From NCBI GenBank assembly GCA_964200185.2, contig CAXNAD020000178.1, positions 1 through 25,735 of the forward strand: a stretch of 25,735 bases of DNA, given 5' to 3'. Under the pieces are notes generated by a model. That model was not told where the DNA came from. It saw nothing but the letters and a program-made list of their open reading frames with translations, and ran no database searches. Origin of the DNA: Choristocarpus tenellus KU-1152 (Eukaryota > Phaeophyceae). Shown here piece after piece: positions 10,501 through 20,600 of the stretch (position 1 is the first letter of the stretch; each line of letters opens with the position of its first letter). A program made the position numbers and the translations under genes.

Positions 10501-12747
10501 CTATTCATACTTGTATTGTGTAGTAAGCATTGATACTGATGGTTACAATGACATAGCATTCATAGAGTATTAATAGAGTATTAGGGTTAGGGTTAGGGTT
10601 ACAATAGACACGCTGAAATGTCGTGTCTATTGAGATAACATGTTAGACCTATCTCTTTGCCTTCAGTAGTTGAATCCTTTTTCATGCTTTTGTCAATGAA
10701 TTCTACCTACACACCTCACCCCATTCCACTGCTGAATACCTAATAGGAAAATACCTGGGGTGTGGTGGTGGAGGGAGGCTCTTGATTGGGAGTGACAGCA
10801 GTGTACCCTTACTAAGTACCTCAATTGAAAGGCTCCCTCAGGCAAGGCCACTATGACATTTATCTTGAGCATGGAATGACAATGACTAACCCTAACCCTA
10901 ACTGGGAGAACGAGGTGGGGCAGCGGTAGGAACATTTGCCAAGAGATCATTAGCAGGCATATCACACTTAGTATTTTCATCTTTGGTTAGGGTTAGGGTT
11001 TTATCAGACTGGAGCATTCTGAAGTACCATACCACTTCAATGAGATTTTTGTCAGCTATTACTGCTATACCATTTCTTAGTAGAGAGTAGAAAACAATAT
11101 GCATGTACTTAATGTCAGGATTAAAAAGATACTAAAATTATATTAGGGTTAGGGCTAGTGATAATAGTGCGATAGTTTGCAAGAGTTTGCTCTGTACTCA
11201 AATCGGGAGAGTTCTTTCTACACTAGTACTCACAGTTGTTGAGTGGACATTAGGGTTAGGGTTAGGGTCGAGTACAATGAACCCCAATTTTTTAGAGGCT
11301 ATTAATACTGCTTCTCAGCAGTGTACTGTAGTTGACTGTACTGAGAACCACATAGTACTGTAGTTGACAGAATAGTTCCACCCTTGTTATGGTCAAACCC
11401 TGTCAGAATAATTATCTCATGCCCTAGCCTGGTGCTATTTGTTACTCTGTCTTTCTTGTCTGCTGACCAAAGTCATACAAAGTCATGTCATTGTGCCTTA
11501 AATTTTGTTTGTTTGTCACTGCAGGCAGAGGTTTGTGCCGCTGACTGCATGAATCTTCCGTATAGATCAGGGATTTTTGATGCTGCTCTGAGTATTGCTG
11601 TGTTACATCACTTCTCAACTGAGGTATGTACTACATCCCTCATGTGTGAACAACCTATAGTGTAGTATGGAAGTTGTTCTAGCCCTAACCCTTATCCCAA
11701 GAGAAGATACCCCATCAATAACCCTAACCCTATATTAGTACAGTCACCAGATTTGTTAGTAGTCCGATCGTTCATCTCACTCGACCTTTCCATTCCTCTC
11801 AAGTGAGGACACGTTAGGGTTAGGGTTTGTTACAGAAGTGTTAAGAGTGCAGTCAATGCTCCGCCTTCAAGCAGGCACCACAGTCTTAGCACTTTAAATC
11901 TTGAACAGGCACGCCGTGTGAGAGCTATTCGTGAACTGGCAAGAGTTTTGCGGCCAGGTGGGCAGGTATTAATTTATGCATGGGCAATGGAACAGGACAG
12001 GGACTCACGAAGGTGACCTATTTGATATTGATTGATGCTGATTTTGTTGCACACATGAATCTAATCTATGTCATCTATGTTTCATGACCAAGCATCTCTT
12101 GGTTGCTTTGTGGTGTTGGTGTTCGTTTTCTCTTGGAAGGGGATCTTTGAGTTTGTGAAGTTGAGATTTTTCATAATTATGACCACTATGTACACGTGAT
12201 ACTACTTGAAGTTTTCCTACCCTGTCCAGTATTGGTATCTCCTTTCACTCACACTTTTCTCTGTACCTTGGGTTGTGTTGCCTGTCTCAGGAGCTTCTCC
12301 CACCAGGATGTCCTCGTTCCATGGCACCTTGGGGATCAACACACCTCAGCTAGCAATGTGAAAAGAGTAGCCAACAAGGAAGAAATGTCTGAACCTTCTC
12401 AAGGTCAGGAAAAACATGGTGCAAATGTCAACATTGGACATGCTAGGAGTGAACAAAGTGCTACTGTGTCAAATGAGGAAGTAAGCAGCACATCTCATCA
12501 AGAACAGCAAACAAAGCAAGGTGGTACTGACTGCTCCTTCCCTCCACCAACACATGGAGTACGGGTTGAAGGTCCAGGATCAAATGGCAAAGGCGGCAGT
12601 GTGGTGTACCAACGTTACTGTCATGTCTACAGGGAGGGCGAGTTGGAGAAGTTAGTGCAAAAGAACTGCACAGATCTTCATGTGCTGAAGAGTTACTATG
12701 ATCGGTCTAATTGGTGTGTTCTAGCAGAGAAGGAGGCTTCTTCTTGA
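1521..12747 (+). CDS. ALKBH8: ALKBH8-like protein: degenerate AlkB domain + Trm9-type tRNA methyltransferase (partial, spliced)
   Basis: In known ALKBH8/Trm9 proteins the methyltransferase, with TRM112, methylates 5-carboxymethyluridine at tRNA position 34 using SAM. Proposed exons are 1521-1605, 2757-3148, 3649-3832, 5513-5688, 6411-6589, 9380-9474, 9869-9884 (tentative), 10195-10253, 11529-11623, 11909-12012 and 12291-12747. All junctions are phase-compatible with GT-AG borders and give about 613 residues. Residues 1-279 follow the order of an AlkB fold and about 280-330 are a Gly-rich linker. The methyltransferase starts at AVYDTIATHW, then SHTRYKPWPK, motif I VADTGCGN, ADCMNLPYRSG, LSIAVLHHFSTE, ARVLRPGGQ, YAWAMEQ, HQDVLVPWHL and SYYDRSNWCVL near the stop at 12745-12747. 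Family length is about 660 residues in human. The start codon and any RRM were not found. The region around the motif I/II junction lacks the usual KYLG residues, so a small exon may be missing. The methyltransferase identity is secure; the exact 5' structure is inferred. Confidence 0.85.
1606..2756 (+). other. Intron 1 of the ALKBH8-like gene (proposed)
   Basis: It runs from the donor after 1605 (CCCG|GTAAGT) to an acceptor after 2756 (CTCAAG|AGTCTG) that follows a pyrimidine-rich stretch. It is AT-rich and holds one single-copy TTAGGGTTA at about 2211. A plus frame open at 2286-2567 has no recognisable domain. An alternative acceptor at 1656 (TTTCAG) is in phase but meets a stop within 16 codons. 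Confidence 0.4.
3149..3262. repeat. Tandem repeat, unit about 20-22 bp
   Basis: Five imperfect copies of GTGTACAGTATCTAAYATAGTAT-type units begin directly at the 5' splice site of the intron after 3148. The copies alternate between endings CAACAGTAT and AATATAGTAT, which suggests a two-unit higher-order repeat. Confidence 0.7.
3348..3514. repeat. Hexanucleotide satellite (CAGTAC/CAGTAT)n
   Basis: About 27 head-to-tail copies of a 6-base unit, CAGTAY, with the last base switching between C and T in runs. Because 6 is a multiple of 3, two plus frames stay open and give Ser-Thr/Ser-Ile or Val-Pro/Val-Ser dipeptide strings. These are artefacts of the repeat, and the array sits inside an intron. 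Confidence 0.85.
3833..5512 (+). other. Intron 3 of the ALKBH8-like gene
   Basis: The donor follows 3832 (AATCCAG|GTGAAG) and the acceptor follows 5512 (TTTGCGTCAG|GGCTG), phase 1 to phase 1. A four-copy TTAGGG tract starts five bases into the intron (3838-3860). Further tracts lie at about 4426, 4612 and 5289-5306. Between them are a CATCAAT triplet repeat (4143-4172), a TTGAATCTCC triple repeat (4709-4739) and AT-rich sequence. No coding segment was recognised. The frame open at 4253-4401 is phase-compatible but ends in a stop with no family match. Confidence 0.55.
5689..6410 (+). other. Intron 4 of the ALKBH8-like gene
   Basis: It lies between AACAAG|GTGAGG at 5688/5689 and TTTGAAG|GGTCCC at 6410/6411, phase 0 on both sides. 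It contains TTAGGG tracts at about 6201 and 6293, and CCCTAA tracts at about 6042-6062 and 6360. Nothing coding was seen. Confidence 0.6.
7979..8046. repeat. Tandem duplication of a telomere tract with its flank
   Basis: TTAGGGTTAGGGTTATTACATAGATTGTCATTGG occurs twice back to back (from about 7979 and about 8013). The copied unit is about 34 bases. It joins the TTAGGG tract to unique sequence, so tract and flank were duplicated together. Confidence 0.85.
8706..8805. repeat. Poly-C/poly-G runs
   Basis: Two long C runs, one broken by single T and A bases (about 8706-8742) and one of about 18 C (about 8785-8803). The minus strand could form G-quadruplexes. Run length is prone to sequencing error. 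Confidence 0.8.
9157..9262. repeat. Telomere tract with three copies of its 3' flank
   Basis: A TTAGGG tract of 3.5 copies (9157-9177) is followed by ATACATTAGTTAGTACATTAAGG and AGGGTTAATACATTAG repeats. The unit TACATTAGTTAGTACATTAAGGATAGGGTT appears about 2.5 times, with the TTAGGG reduced to AGGATAGGG. This looks like successive tandem duplication with decay. Confidence 0.75.
9475..10194 (+). other. Interval between methyltransferase exons, holding a tentative 16-nt micro-exon
   Basis: The strong donor AATG|GTGAGT follows 9474. The proposed micro-exon 9869-9884 is bounded by TTTCAG and GTATGT. The next acceptor is ATTTCAG after 10194. TTAGGG/CCCTAA tracts lie at about 9752 and 9781-9800. 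About four residues usually found here (KYLG) are missing from the joined product, so another tiny exon may be hidden in this interval. Confidence 0.4.
10254..11528 (+). other. Intron between the SAM strand-2 exon and the ADCMNLPYR exon
   Basis: The donor is ACAA|GTAGTG at 10253/10254 and the acceptor GCAGGCAG|AGG at 11528. TTAGGG tracts occur at about 10581-10601, 10985, 11143 and 11250, and CCCTAA at about 10888. CACCTCATG repeats lie at 10308-10345. A frame with a TGC-GAT start at 11169 was inspected and not accepted as an exon. Confidence 0.55.
11624..11908 (+). other. Short intron of the ALKBH8-like gene
   Basis: It lies between ACTGAG|GTATGT and TTGAACAG|GCACGC, both phase 0, and joins HHFSTE to ARRVRAIRELARVLRPGG. 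Telomere-type tracts of both orientations occur at about 11683, 11719 and 11815. Confidence 0.8.
12013..12290 (+). other. Last intron of the ALKBH8-like gene
   Basis: It lies between CACGAAG|GTGACC and CTGTCTCAG|GAGCTT. The junction is phase 2 and rebuilds an Arg codon. This is the only intron of the gene without a TTAGGG tract apart from very degenerate ones. Confidence 0.8.
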
Positions 12748-14455
12748 CATTTTCAGGCAGAGGACACTTGGAAGTATTTTGCGAACTGTTGATATTGATT
12801 GTAGCAGCAGATGCCCAGTTCAGTGGTTTGTTTCCCCTTGTTTATGACTTGAAAGTTATCTGTTGATATTAATTCAAGTACGAAACACACTATGCACCTT
12901 AGGGTTAGGGTTAGAGTTAGCAAAAGTATGTAGTATGATTAGTATTTCTAGTGCTGTGTATCCCTGAACTGTTTATGCAGCCAATAGAGCTCACACTCCA
13001 GGTATAGTAATGCAGAGTAGCACATCTCGGAAACTGTAACACTCGTATGAGACAGGTTCATCATTTAGCACTATGCTGCAAATATATATTTTCCACATGA
13101 CAAATATTGCGGACCTAATTTGCTCAAGCATTGCTGAACAATGAGCTATTGTCACAGAGCGCTGCCCTCAGTCAACCAACATTAGAGAGCAAATTGCCTG
13201 AAGTGTTAGGATTAGGACTTAAGGGTGTAAAATAGTCAATGTACACAAGCGATTGCTGGAGAACAAGGACAGACGGATGTTGGGAGTTGGTACAAAATAC
13301 ATTTTTTCTTTTTATGTTAGTATCTATTACAGGGTAATTGTGGTACCTTGTATAGTCTTTTTAGCATATTTTGGGTTTATGATTGTTTAGGGTTAGGGTT
13401 ATCTTTGGGTGTATTGTTGCTTTGGTGTTATTTTGTGTATTTCCTGGCAGATGGTTGTATATTGTGTCCCTCAGGATGAGCAAGACGATCTGTGTATGGA
13501 GCTGAAGTGCTATTTGGAGTATTCTAGGCAGATTTTCATATTTTGTGTTCTTTTGTGTGGGTATGTAAATCTGTGTATGGACTCTTGTCTTGTCACATGT
13601 CCATGGACTGATATTCATACTTAGAGTTGTGGATTTGAATAGATTTGATGACACTCATAGGTAGGAGATTTCATATACCAAAAGACCATGTGAATATTGA
13701 ATATCTTAAGATATTTTGGAACACATGGATGACACTCAGTTCATCTTGGTGTACTGCATCGCCTTACCATCTGATATAACCCTAACCCTAACCACAAGAC
13801 ATACATTCAAGCACTTACTGAGACCTATACATCTTGAGATATGATGACCGTCTTGTGCTATATTGAGCATTGAGGCTCCTACCTGTTCTGCACCACCAGG
13901 TGAGTGAACATTGTGTAACATATACTCAAAATGTCATAGTCGCAATATTTTAGTGTGATGTACAAACCATCGATATATCCAAACTAGTTATCCCTTGCTG
14001 TTAATCCAAGTTATGATAGTGTTGGTGTGGAAGTCCAACGGGGATTTTGCTAGGCAAATCCTTGTGGTGATCTTCAGCCTCTATGTATCTGATCTGAGCC
14101 TTCTCTTTCTCGACATATCTTACCCTAACTCTAAGTGATACCCAATATCATCGCAGTCCCACAGGTGGTGGAGTGACTAAGTAGTTTCCGAACTGGATTA
14201 GTGAATGATTTATCTCCCAATGATGCCTACAGTCAACCATGAAGCTTGTACTTGCTTGGGTTGCAGCTCTGGAGTTTGATGGGCTCAATGATTATGATAA
14301 CGGCATATTCTCTCATTGGGTAGATGTTAAGATCATCATGCAGTTTCAAGGATTTAGCGATGAATGTTTTTTCAAATTTTTGAGGTGCTGGGCTTTCAAT
14401 CTAGAATGTCCTGAATTTAAGAGTGTGAGGAGGGCTGTGGATAGCATGGTATAAA
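12748..14455. other. Intergenic region 3' of the ALKBH8-like gene
   Basis: The 3' UTR of the ALKBH8-like gene must lie at its left end. It holds TTAGGG tracts at about 12899 and 13387 and CCCTAA at about 13777. A plus segment at 13451-13530 looks exon-like (after TGGCAG; MVVYCVPQDEQDDLCMELK) and another plus frame is open at 14239-14454, but neither shows a domain I can name. Confidence 0.4.
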
Positions 14456-14659
14456 ATGTTGTCAAAGCAAGAGAGGGCATTGGTAGTAGGTCCTGAGACA
14501 CATATGGACGCCACTGGTGGAGTTGCAGTCAAGGTACAAAATGGAGAATGGTCAGCGCCAGTGGGATTGGCAACAGGGCCACTGACTTGTTGCAATGATA
14601 CACCACTATTACCCCCAGTGAGCCATGATCATGAAAGCCCTCCCCCCCCTAGCTGTTGA
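14456..14659 (+). pseudogene. Fragment weakly like a SYLF (Ysc84/SH3YL1) lipid-binding domain
   Basis: The plus frame contains DATGGVAVKVQNGEWSAPVG followed by LATGPL. This resembles the central 'GSGVVVARLPDGSWSAPSAIATAG' pattern of SYLF domains, which bind phosphoinositides and actin patches. The usual upstream KAGFLFSG and downstream GGQIGAE motifs are missing, and the frame soon ends in Pro-rich sequence. It could be a decayed gene fragment, a single exon of an unrecognised gene, or chance. No flanking exons were found. Confidence 0.2.
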
Positions 14660-14998
14660 GGGGCCTCGCGAGAGATTTTGGGGCACACTCGTATTTGCTT
14701 GTCATTTCCTGTAGGAAGAGGGTCATGGTGGGTTGAGTTAAAGCTGTTACTGCATCCAATCACAACATCATACAATTCAAAGTGTATGCTGTCCTTACGA
14801 GTGCTGGGGTGCCACAATCAATCCCTCCAAATAACACATCACCAGCATACAGAGTCAATTGTTACTTCCTAGTGTGTCGGTACATACTTCTGTGATCATG
14901 CACACTGACACCCTAACCCTAACCAATTTGGTTAGATTGGTACAACCTTCTTAAGGTGAACTGCAGAAATGAGTTCTTGCAGGTAGAGGCATTTCTAA

Positions 14999-15314
14999 TC
15001 TAGATCCATTAATAGAAGCAGAAACCTCAACACCTTCACAGTGGAAAGTTTTGGGCGCCTTGGTAAACAAGCAGAAAGTTTTCTGCATGAGCTAGATACA
15101 CATGTGGTAGGGGGGAGAGGGACAGGAGGATATTAGCAGGAAAGGGGCTGTCAAATCCCATCTACGACAGATATTCTCTGTCACATCACAGGTAGCCCTA
15201 TCCAGACTGGTCATGCGCTTTAAGCTGGAGACACCAGGGAGATGGGCAAGAAGAGGCTTGTTAGATTCATGGGATGCCTCCCTAGCCCTCACCCTGGAGT
15301 ACAGGACTAAGCTA
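14999..15314 (+). pseudogene. Retroelement-like C-terminal remnant, frameshifted
   Basis: Frame 14999-15136 reads TFTVESFGRLGKQAESFLHEL and ends in TAG. A second frame, open from 15111 to a stop near 15317, reads AVKSHLRQIFSVTSQVALSR and then LVMRFK. Together they resemble the region after the reverse transcriptase in LINE-type elements and related host fragments ('F.P...E.FG..G..A..FL', then 'LRQ.LSV.LQ..NA'). The shift between frames lies near 15111-15136, inside the G-rich TAGGGGGGAGAGGG stretch. No catalytic RT motif (YxDD) is present, so this is a dead tail. The match rests on pattern memory only. Confidence 0.35.
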
Positions 15315-15534
15315 GGTTAGTTAGAGACACAGGAAGGGAGCAGTGTAGCATAACTTATGAAGTAAAATAGGGAATAGATTATTGTGTTTCACTTCTATGA
15401 CAACTGTTACTTCTTTAGGGTTTATTCTGACATGCGAATAGTTTTTGTTGATTTTTCTTTATCTATAAAATGTCAGTGCATAATAATAAAATAGTAGAAG
15501 CAGATTGATTTATGCCCTGCTTTTTATCTGGTCG

Positions 15535-15680
15535 GGCCGTTAGCATGTCCACTGTTGGTCATACGGCCATAGTCCAGTCCGTGGGCCAGCCATGTTGAAA
15601 CGGTAAATAGTCATGGACTTGGCCGTGATGAACATTTTATCTGTGGTCGATCAGGTAATTTTTTTACACTCAGGCCGGCC
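15535..15680. repeat. GTCC/GGAC-rich block, copy A of a diverged pair
   Basis: It contains TAAATAGTCATGGACTTGGCC, which matches TAAATAGTCGTGGGACTAGTCCGGCC in the block near 16995-17020. Both are full of CATAGTCC, GGCCAT and ATGGAC words. They may be ends of one old element, but terminal inverted repeats were not demonstrated. Confidence 0.3.
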
Positions 15681-16919
15681 ATGTTACGGGCATGCCTCAT
15701 AATTTTGAATTCACTCTCCTCTTGAATATTGTATCCTAAATTTTTTATGTCTATTGTAAGAAGGGAAACTTCATGAAGTAATCAGAGTCTTGTGGGTGAA
15801 AGAATTCTGGTGGTCGTAATGTGGTACAGGGGAGGGGGAGAGGTGAGGAAGGGAAAACTAGTCAAGAGGTGAACAATGAGTTAAGTACTGAGTGATTAGG
15901 AGGTAGAATAGGTAGGAGAGAAGTTAAAGAAGTGGTTAGTAGGTGGAGGCACAACGTAAGAGGGAATGGTCAGTATGTAAAGAAAACCGAGGCCTGGTGG
16001 TATAAGACAAGGAGGGGCTTGAACAAGACAACCTCCGAGCAAGCTCTCCCGCCCACCCACCCCTTCGCTTGCTCACGACAAATTAGGATGCTGGGTAAGG
16101 GGAGGGGAGGTCAAGTTTGGGCGGGGTAGATGTCTTATAGTTCAAAGGCACGGTATGAAGTGGATGATGAAGGGGTGTTCGATGATTGTGGAGTCGTGTT
16201 GAGTGATGCGGGGTTGAGAGGGGTTGAAGGGTGGGGTGATGACTGGAAATCAGTAGCGAAGGAGTCGAACTGGTTTGTCACAAGTGGTGATAGAATGGGG
16301 AGCAGGGTAATGGGTGGAATGCAAACATAGAATAAAATAATAATAATAATAATATAATGATCCAGAACTCGTGAGCAAAACAAAGTACAGTGTATATCGT
16401 GATACCCTTATTTTATTTCATGTTCTATTCAGAATATGAAAATTGTAAAATTGACTCAAACATTTTACGTTGTTGGGTGTTTCAAGTTATTGTGACCCGT
16501 GTGTGCATGAATGTCTGGATCAAAGTATCTTAGAGGGCAGACCCACGTCCATTTGGGGGCCAAAATCCAATGTTGCGATTCTGATGTAACTTTGGCTATC
16601 GTGTTTGTTAGGAAGTGTCAGTATCCTTGTTCCAGACCAACCTTTTCATAACGTGTTCATTTTACCTATTCCGAAATATTTTGGAGTAGGAAAACATCGT
16701 AAAAACCCCAAGGGAAGTCAAGCACCAAATGGACAAACAGGGCAAAAGTCGTACCCTCTCTTAATAAGATACTTTCACTCGTCTCACATTCACACTTGAA
16801 TTAAAACGTAGTAGAAATGGTCAGGACATGCCAGAAAAAAATATAAATGATGGGAGGGCGAGGTCCAGATAGGCAGTAGAGTAGACATGGATCGGTATAA
16901 TACCGTGTGCACATGGTCA

Positions 16920-17085
16920 GACAATATTTGACGTGATCCAGCTTGTGGACATAGTCCGATTCAATACTAGTGGATATGGACTACGACATGTTAAATAGTC
17001 GTGGGACTAGTCCGGCCATGGCCATGGACATGGACATGGACTTATTAAATTTGCTGGCCCCGTGAAAAGTCCTGGACTTATCTGA
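16920..17085. repeat. GTCC/GGAC-rich block, copy B of a diverged pair
   Basis: Partner of the block at 15535-15680. It includes a palindrome-rich run of GGCCATGGCCATGGACATGG type (17015-17040). Confidence 0.3.
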
Positions 17086-17696
17086 ATGTACTTTACTCTC
17101 ACTTAGGAAGAATTTCAAAATTTTTCTTCTGTGTTTCTTTGCACAGGGAAGCATTTTGTCCATGAGTTGAAGGAGGGCGAGAAAAACGATCAAGGTTCCA
17201 TGTTAGGGTTAGGGTTAGAGTCAGCTGTAGATGTGTATCACCAAAGCTTTCCAAGTCCAAGGCATCAAAGTGGGTCAGTCTTTTTTTTCTCTGCCTCATT
17301 ATTCTGCCAAACACATCAACAAACGTATCTATGTTATCTCAAAACATACTCAAAACATAGTCAACACTCAGCAATAAAAAAATCACACAATCACACAAGA
17401 TTAAGAAATTTCCTTTCAAAAAATGTTCCTCTTGAATATAAAATTCTGCCCACACGCTTGTTTCTACTTGATACTTATCAACACTATGTCACAAAACAAA
17501 AATACCTTGAACTATCAATGTTTTAGAGTTGAAGATAATGTAGTACTATATGACTCAAAGGTACAGTCGCTTCCACCCTCAAGAAAGACCAAGATAGACA
17601 GGACCACTATCTATGCATAGTACTGTGGTCAAGCAAGTCTAACACAAGACAAGACAGATGACAATCAGCGTTGTTTCATGTGTGCTCCATGTGCAT

Positions 17697-20600
17697 TTAA
17701 GTGAGCTCCTTGACGATCCTCTTCTTCCTGTCAGGTACCAATTTGACTGTCCCTGGTTGACTGTGCTTGATGCGGTTGTCAGTCTTGAAGGATACAAAAC
17801 AAATGAAGATACAGTTTCAGTAACATGAGCAACATGAGCAACATGAGTAGTAATATCAGAACACAAGAGAGGAAGGCGCTGGTGAGAAAGTGAATGTATG
17901 CAGCATTGTTTTGCAGAAAAAACATTTCATAGATTTATATATATTGCTATGGAGTTAAGCTCTAGAGCTCTTGTATGGACTACTACAGCAAGTATCAATA
18001 AAAAACGAACTGTGTGTTATGGTACATAGCTGTTCTTGTCCAAGGGTTAGAAACAACACAAGTCACATACGTATTACTTACAAAAACAGCCTTTCTAAAA
18101 ACATCTCTTACTGGTATGTTGGTGTATCAGAAGGCCTTCACTGCAAGCAGTACAATGTTTTTTTTTGTCCTTCATGATAACATCTACTAAATGTCAGTGA
18201 AAATTTCAATGACCTGTTATTATGTTTGTAATGTATTCTGTATAACATAATAAATATGACAGATCACAGGAGTTATGTCTGGTCTATGTGACACTACACT
18301 CACTATACTATTGACAATGTCATGTTCAAGTGTATGAATAGAGTTTGCTCACACCAAGCAGTCTCATGTTACTCTCATGCTACACTGAATGAGGTTAGTC
18401 TCATGTCATCACAAGTGCTTTTCTCCCTCCTGTTTAACCCTAACCCTAACCCTAACCCTAAGTCCTCGCCTTGCCATGAATAACTTCTACAGCTACCACT
18501 ATTACCACATTACTACTACAATAGAAAGTCTCTACAATGTAAACTTCATCCATACCCTTTCTGAGAAAATCAATGGTCTGTCTCCAGAGGGCTTATTTAA
18601 CACTATACATATACTGGGTGATGGCCTTCAAATGTCAAAATCATGATTCACCTCTTGTACTGCGACAAACCAAGGTACTATGAACAGCCACTATCATGCC
18701 TTTGCAGTATACTTGTTCAACACAAATGTATTGATGTACACATGTCATGGTCAGTCAGTGAGTGAATGCTAATGCTAATGCTAATAATAAAAATAAAATA
18801 GAGGTTACCTTTCGGCGGGCCTTATCCCTCTGTAACCTCTCGGCCTCTGCAGCCTTCTTGATGATCTTTGGTACATGTCTATGCTTGGCAATACGCCTGA
18901 TCTCAGGCATGTGTGCATACCTGAGGGAGAGAGTTGCACAGCACAGGCAACAAGCAATAAAGAGACCACTTCAACAACTTCAATACCTTGAATACAACTA
19001 ACACAATTAACACACAATAAACAAGAAAAACTACAAAAATATCGTATCAACAATAAAACAACAATCATGAGAGGACAACGGTATTTACGCCTGGAGACTT
19101 AGAAGTATAGCAAGATAGACATGATGCTTTGTCTCACTCAGAGGCCAGTCTCCCCTCCCCATCCCACACAGGTCAAGTTACTACACACAGAAACACTTAA
19201 TTCAGTCTGGTCTAACCCACTAAAACTTATCATCATACTTTTATACCCTTTGTTGGACAATGTACCTTAAATAGTCTTGAGAACAGATAACAGAAAATCT
19301 CACACATGTAGGGAACCAAACCCTTTAACTTTATTACTTTATATGTATGACTTTAAATGTGGCTCTTTTGGTCGGATGTTTAACAATCAGCTGAGTTTAC
19401 TACTATTTCTAGTAGTGCTATGAACAAAAGTTAAATCATCTGTCAGTTCAATTTAAATCAGGGGCAAATTCTTTTTAAGTAATCCATAAAAGCCAAAACT
19501 TACACAGGGCACACAAAATGAGGCATGTGTCCTCATCTCCTAACCTCCTCAAGGACATTGTGCATGTTTGCAAGAAAATCAGCCAATCAAAAAACATCCC
19601 CACTACCCAGTCAAACAAATACACTTACCTACTGAAAAATTGAGTGTACAAGCATCAGGCAACCACGCACTGTTTCATCTATGATCTATATACATCAGGG
19701 TTAGGGTTACATTAGATGTACTCAAAGAGAGTGGCAATAGTGTTGATAGTATTACTAGTAGCCCTGTTCACTAGTAATGGTCATAGTTTTAGGGTTAGTG
19801 TAGAACTGGTGTGGATGCAGCAACGCTACCTGTACTATAAAGCTGTGAATAGTAATGATTGAGTCGATATGTTTGTTTGATATCTTCAACAAAAGAGCAC
19901 AGCATTTTCTTAGTTCTTCTGGCCAAAGGAAGTCAACAGACCCTAACCCTAACCCTAACCCTAAGTCAATGGTAACAGTCAGTGTCGACACTTCTCTCGC
20001 TGAACCTTTATAGTTAGGGTTAGGGTTAGGAGTACGACCAACATAAGTGAACAGGCGTAAACAAGGAAGATACTCTAATGATATGAGGTCATCTGCTTGT
20101 CTGTGTTAGTCATGATGATTATCATTTGGGGTGGTGCACTAGCCATTTTGTACCTCTTCTTGAGGCTGTCCCTGTAATCCAGCTGTCTTTGTTCCCTTCC
20201 AACCATTGTCCCAAGTCTCTCCGAAGCTCTTGCTTTCCATATTCGGAGGTTAGTGTCATCACTCCCTGACACAACAAACCTGATCAACACAACATAACAT
20301 GACGTAACATTCAAACATCCATGCCAAGGGTGTTACAGCAACTGTGAACATAACCATTAGGAATTGTATTGCATGGGATAAATAGTGTCAGAGGAGTCAG
20401 ATGTGGACGAGAAAGGGTCAAGTCACATCAATCTAACAACCAATGTCACATCACAGTCAATTTATACAATCTAACAAACTTCTAACAACCAATGTAGGTA
20501 TTCAACACCTACATTGTATTTGTCCAATCAAATAGGAAAAAGAAAGGTTGCGCCGATTTGATTGGACAAATACAATTAGATCATCAAACAGTTCACTATG

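Larger units (their letters stand above)
6411..12747 (+). other. Trm9/ALKBH8 class I SAM methyltransferase domain exons
   Basis: Residues about 328-613 of the joined protein. SAM motif I is DTGCGN at the end of exon 9380-9474. The acidic loop after strand 2 is probably WDLFQ in exon 10195-10253, in place of the usual CDRS. The motif after strand 3 is AADCMNLPYRSG, and strand 4 with its helix is LSIAVLHHF. LRPGGQVLIYAWAMEQ and the C-terminal VPWHL...YQRYCHVYREGELEKLV...SYYDRSNWCVL are hallmarks of the ALKBH8 branch. Residues about 480-555 form a Ser/Gln-rich insert between VPWHL and YQRYCHV, as in animal ALKBH8. Exon 11529-11623 fits best with the second of two neighbouring AG acceptors (after 11528), giving HAIETKVCAAD. 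Confidence 0.85.
15315..17696. other. Intergenic region between the two convergent genes
   Basis: 15820-16330 is strikingly purine-rich on the plus strand (GGAGGG, GAAGGG). 16335-16360 has ATA/AAT repeats. Two GTCC/GGAC-rich blocks (about 15535-15680 and 16920-17085) resemble each other. One TTAGGG tract is at 17201-17219. Open frames at 15932-16330 and 17131-17526 show no family. The 3' UTR of the minus-strand SOF1 gene should lie just left of 17697. Confidence 0.4.

Noticed and set aside
11169-11230. CDSLQEFALYSNR as the SAM motif II exon
   Set aside because: There is no good donor and the phase does not fit. Exon 10195-10253 bridges the gap with correct phases.
14239-14454. Plus frame of 71 codons as a gene
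   Set aside because: No recognisable domain or good flanking splice sites; it may be chance in AT-rich DNA.
17131-17526. Plus frame of 131 codons as a gene
   Set aside because: It runs through a TTAGGG tract and low-complexity AT-rich sequence and has no family features.
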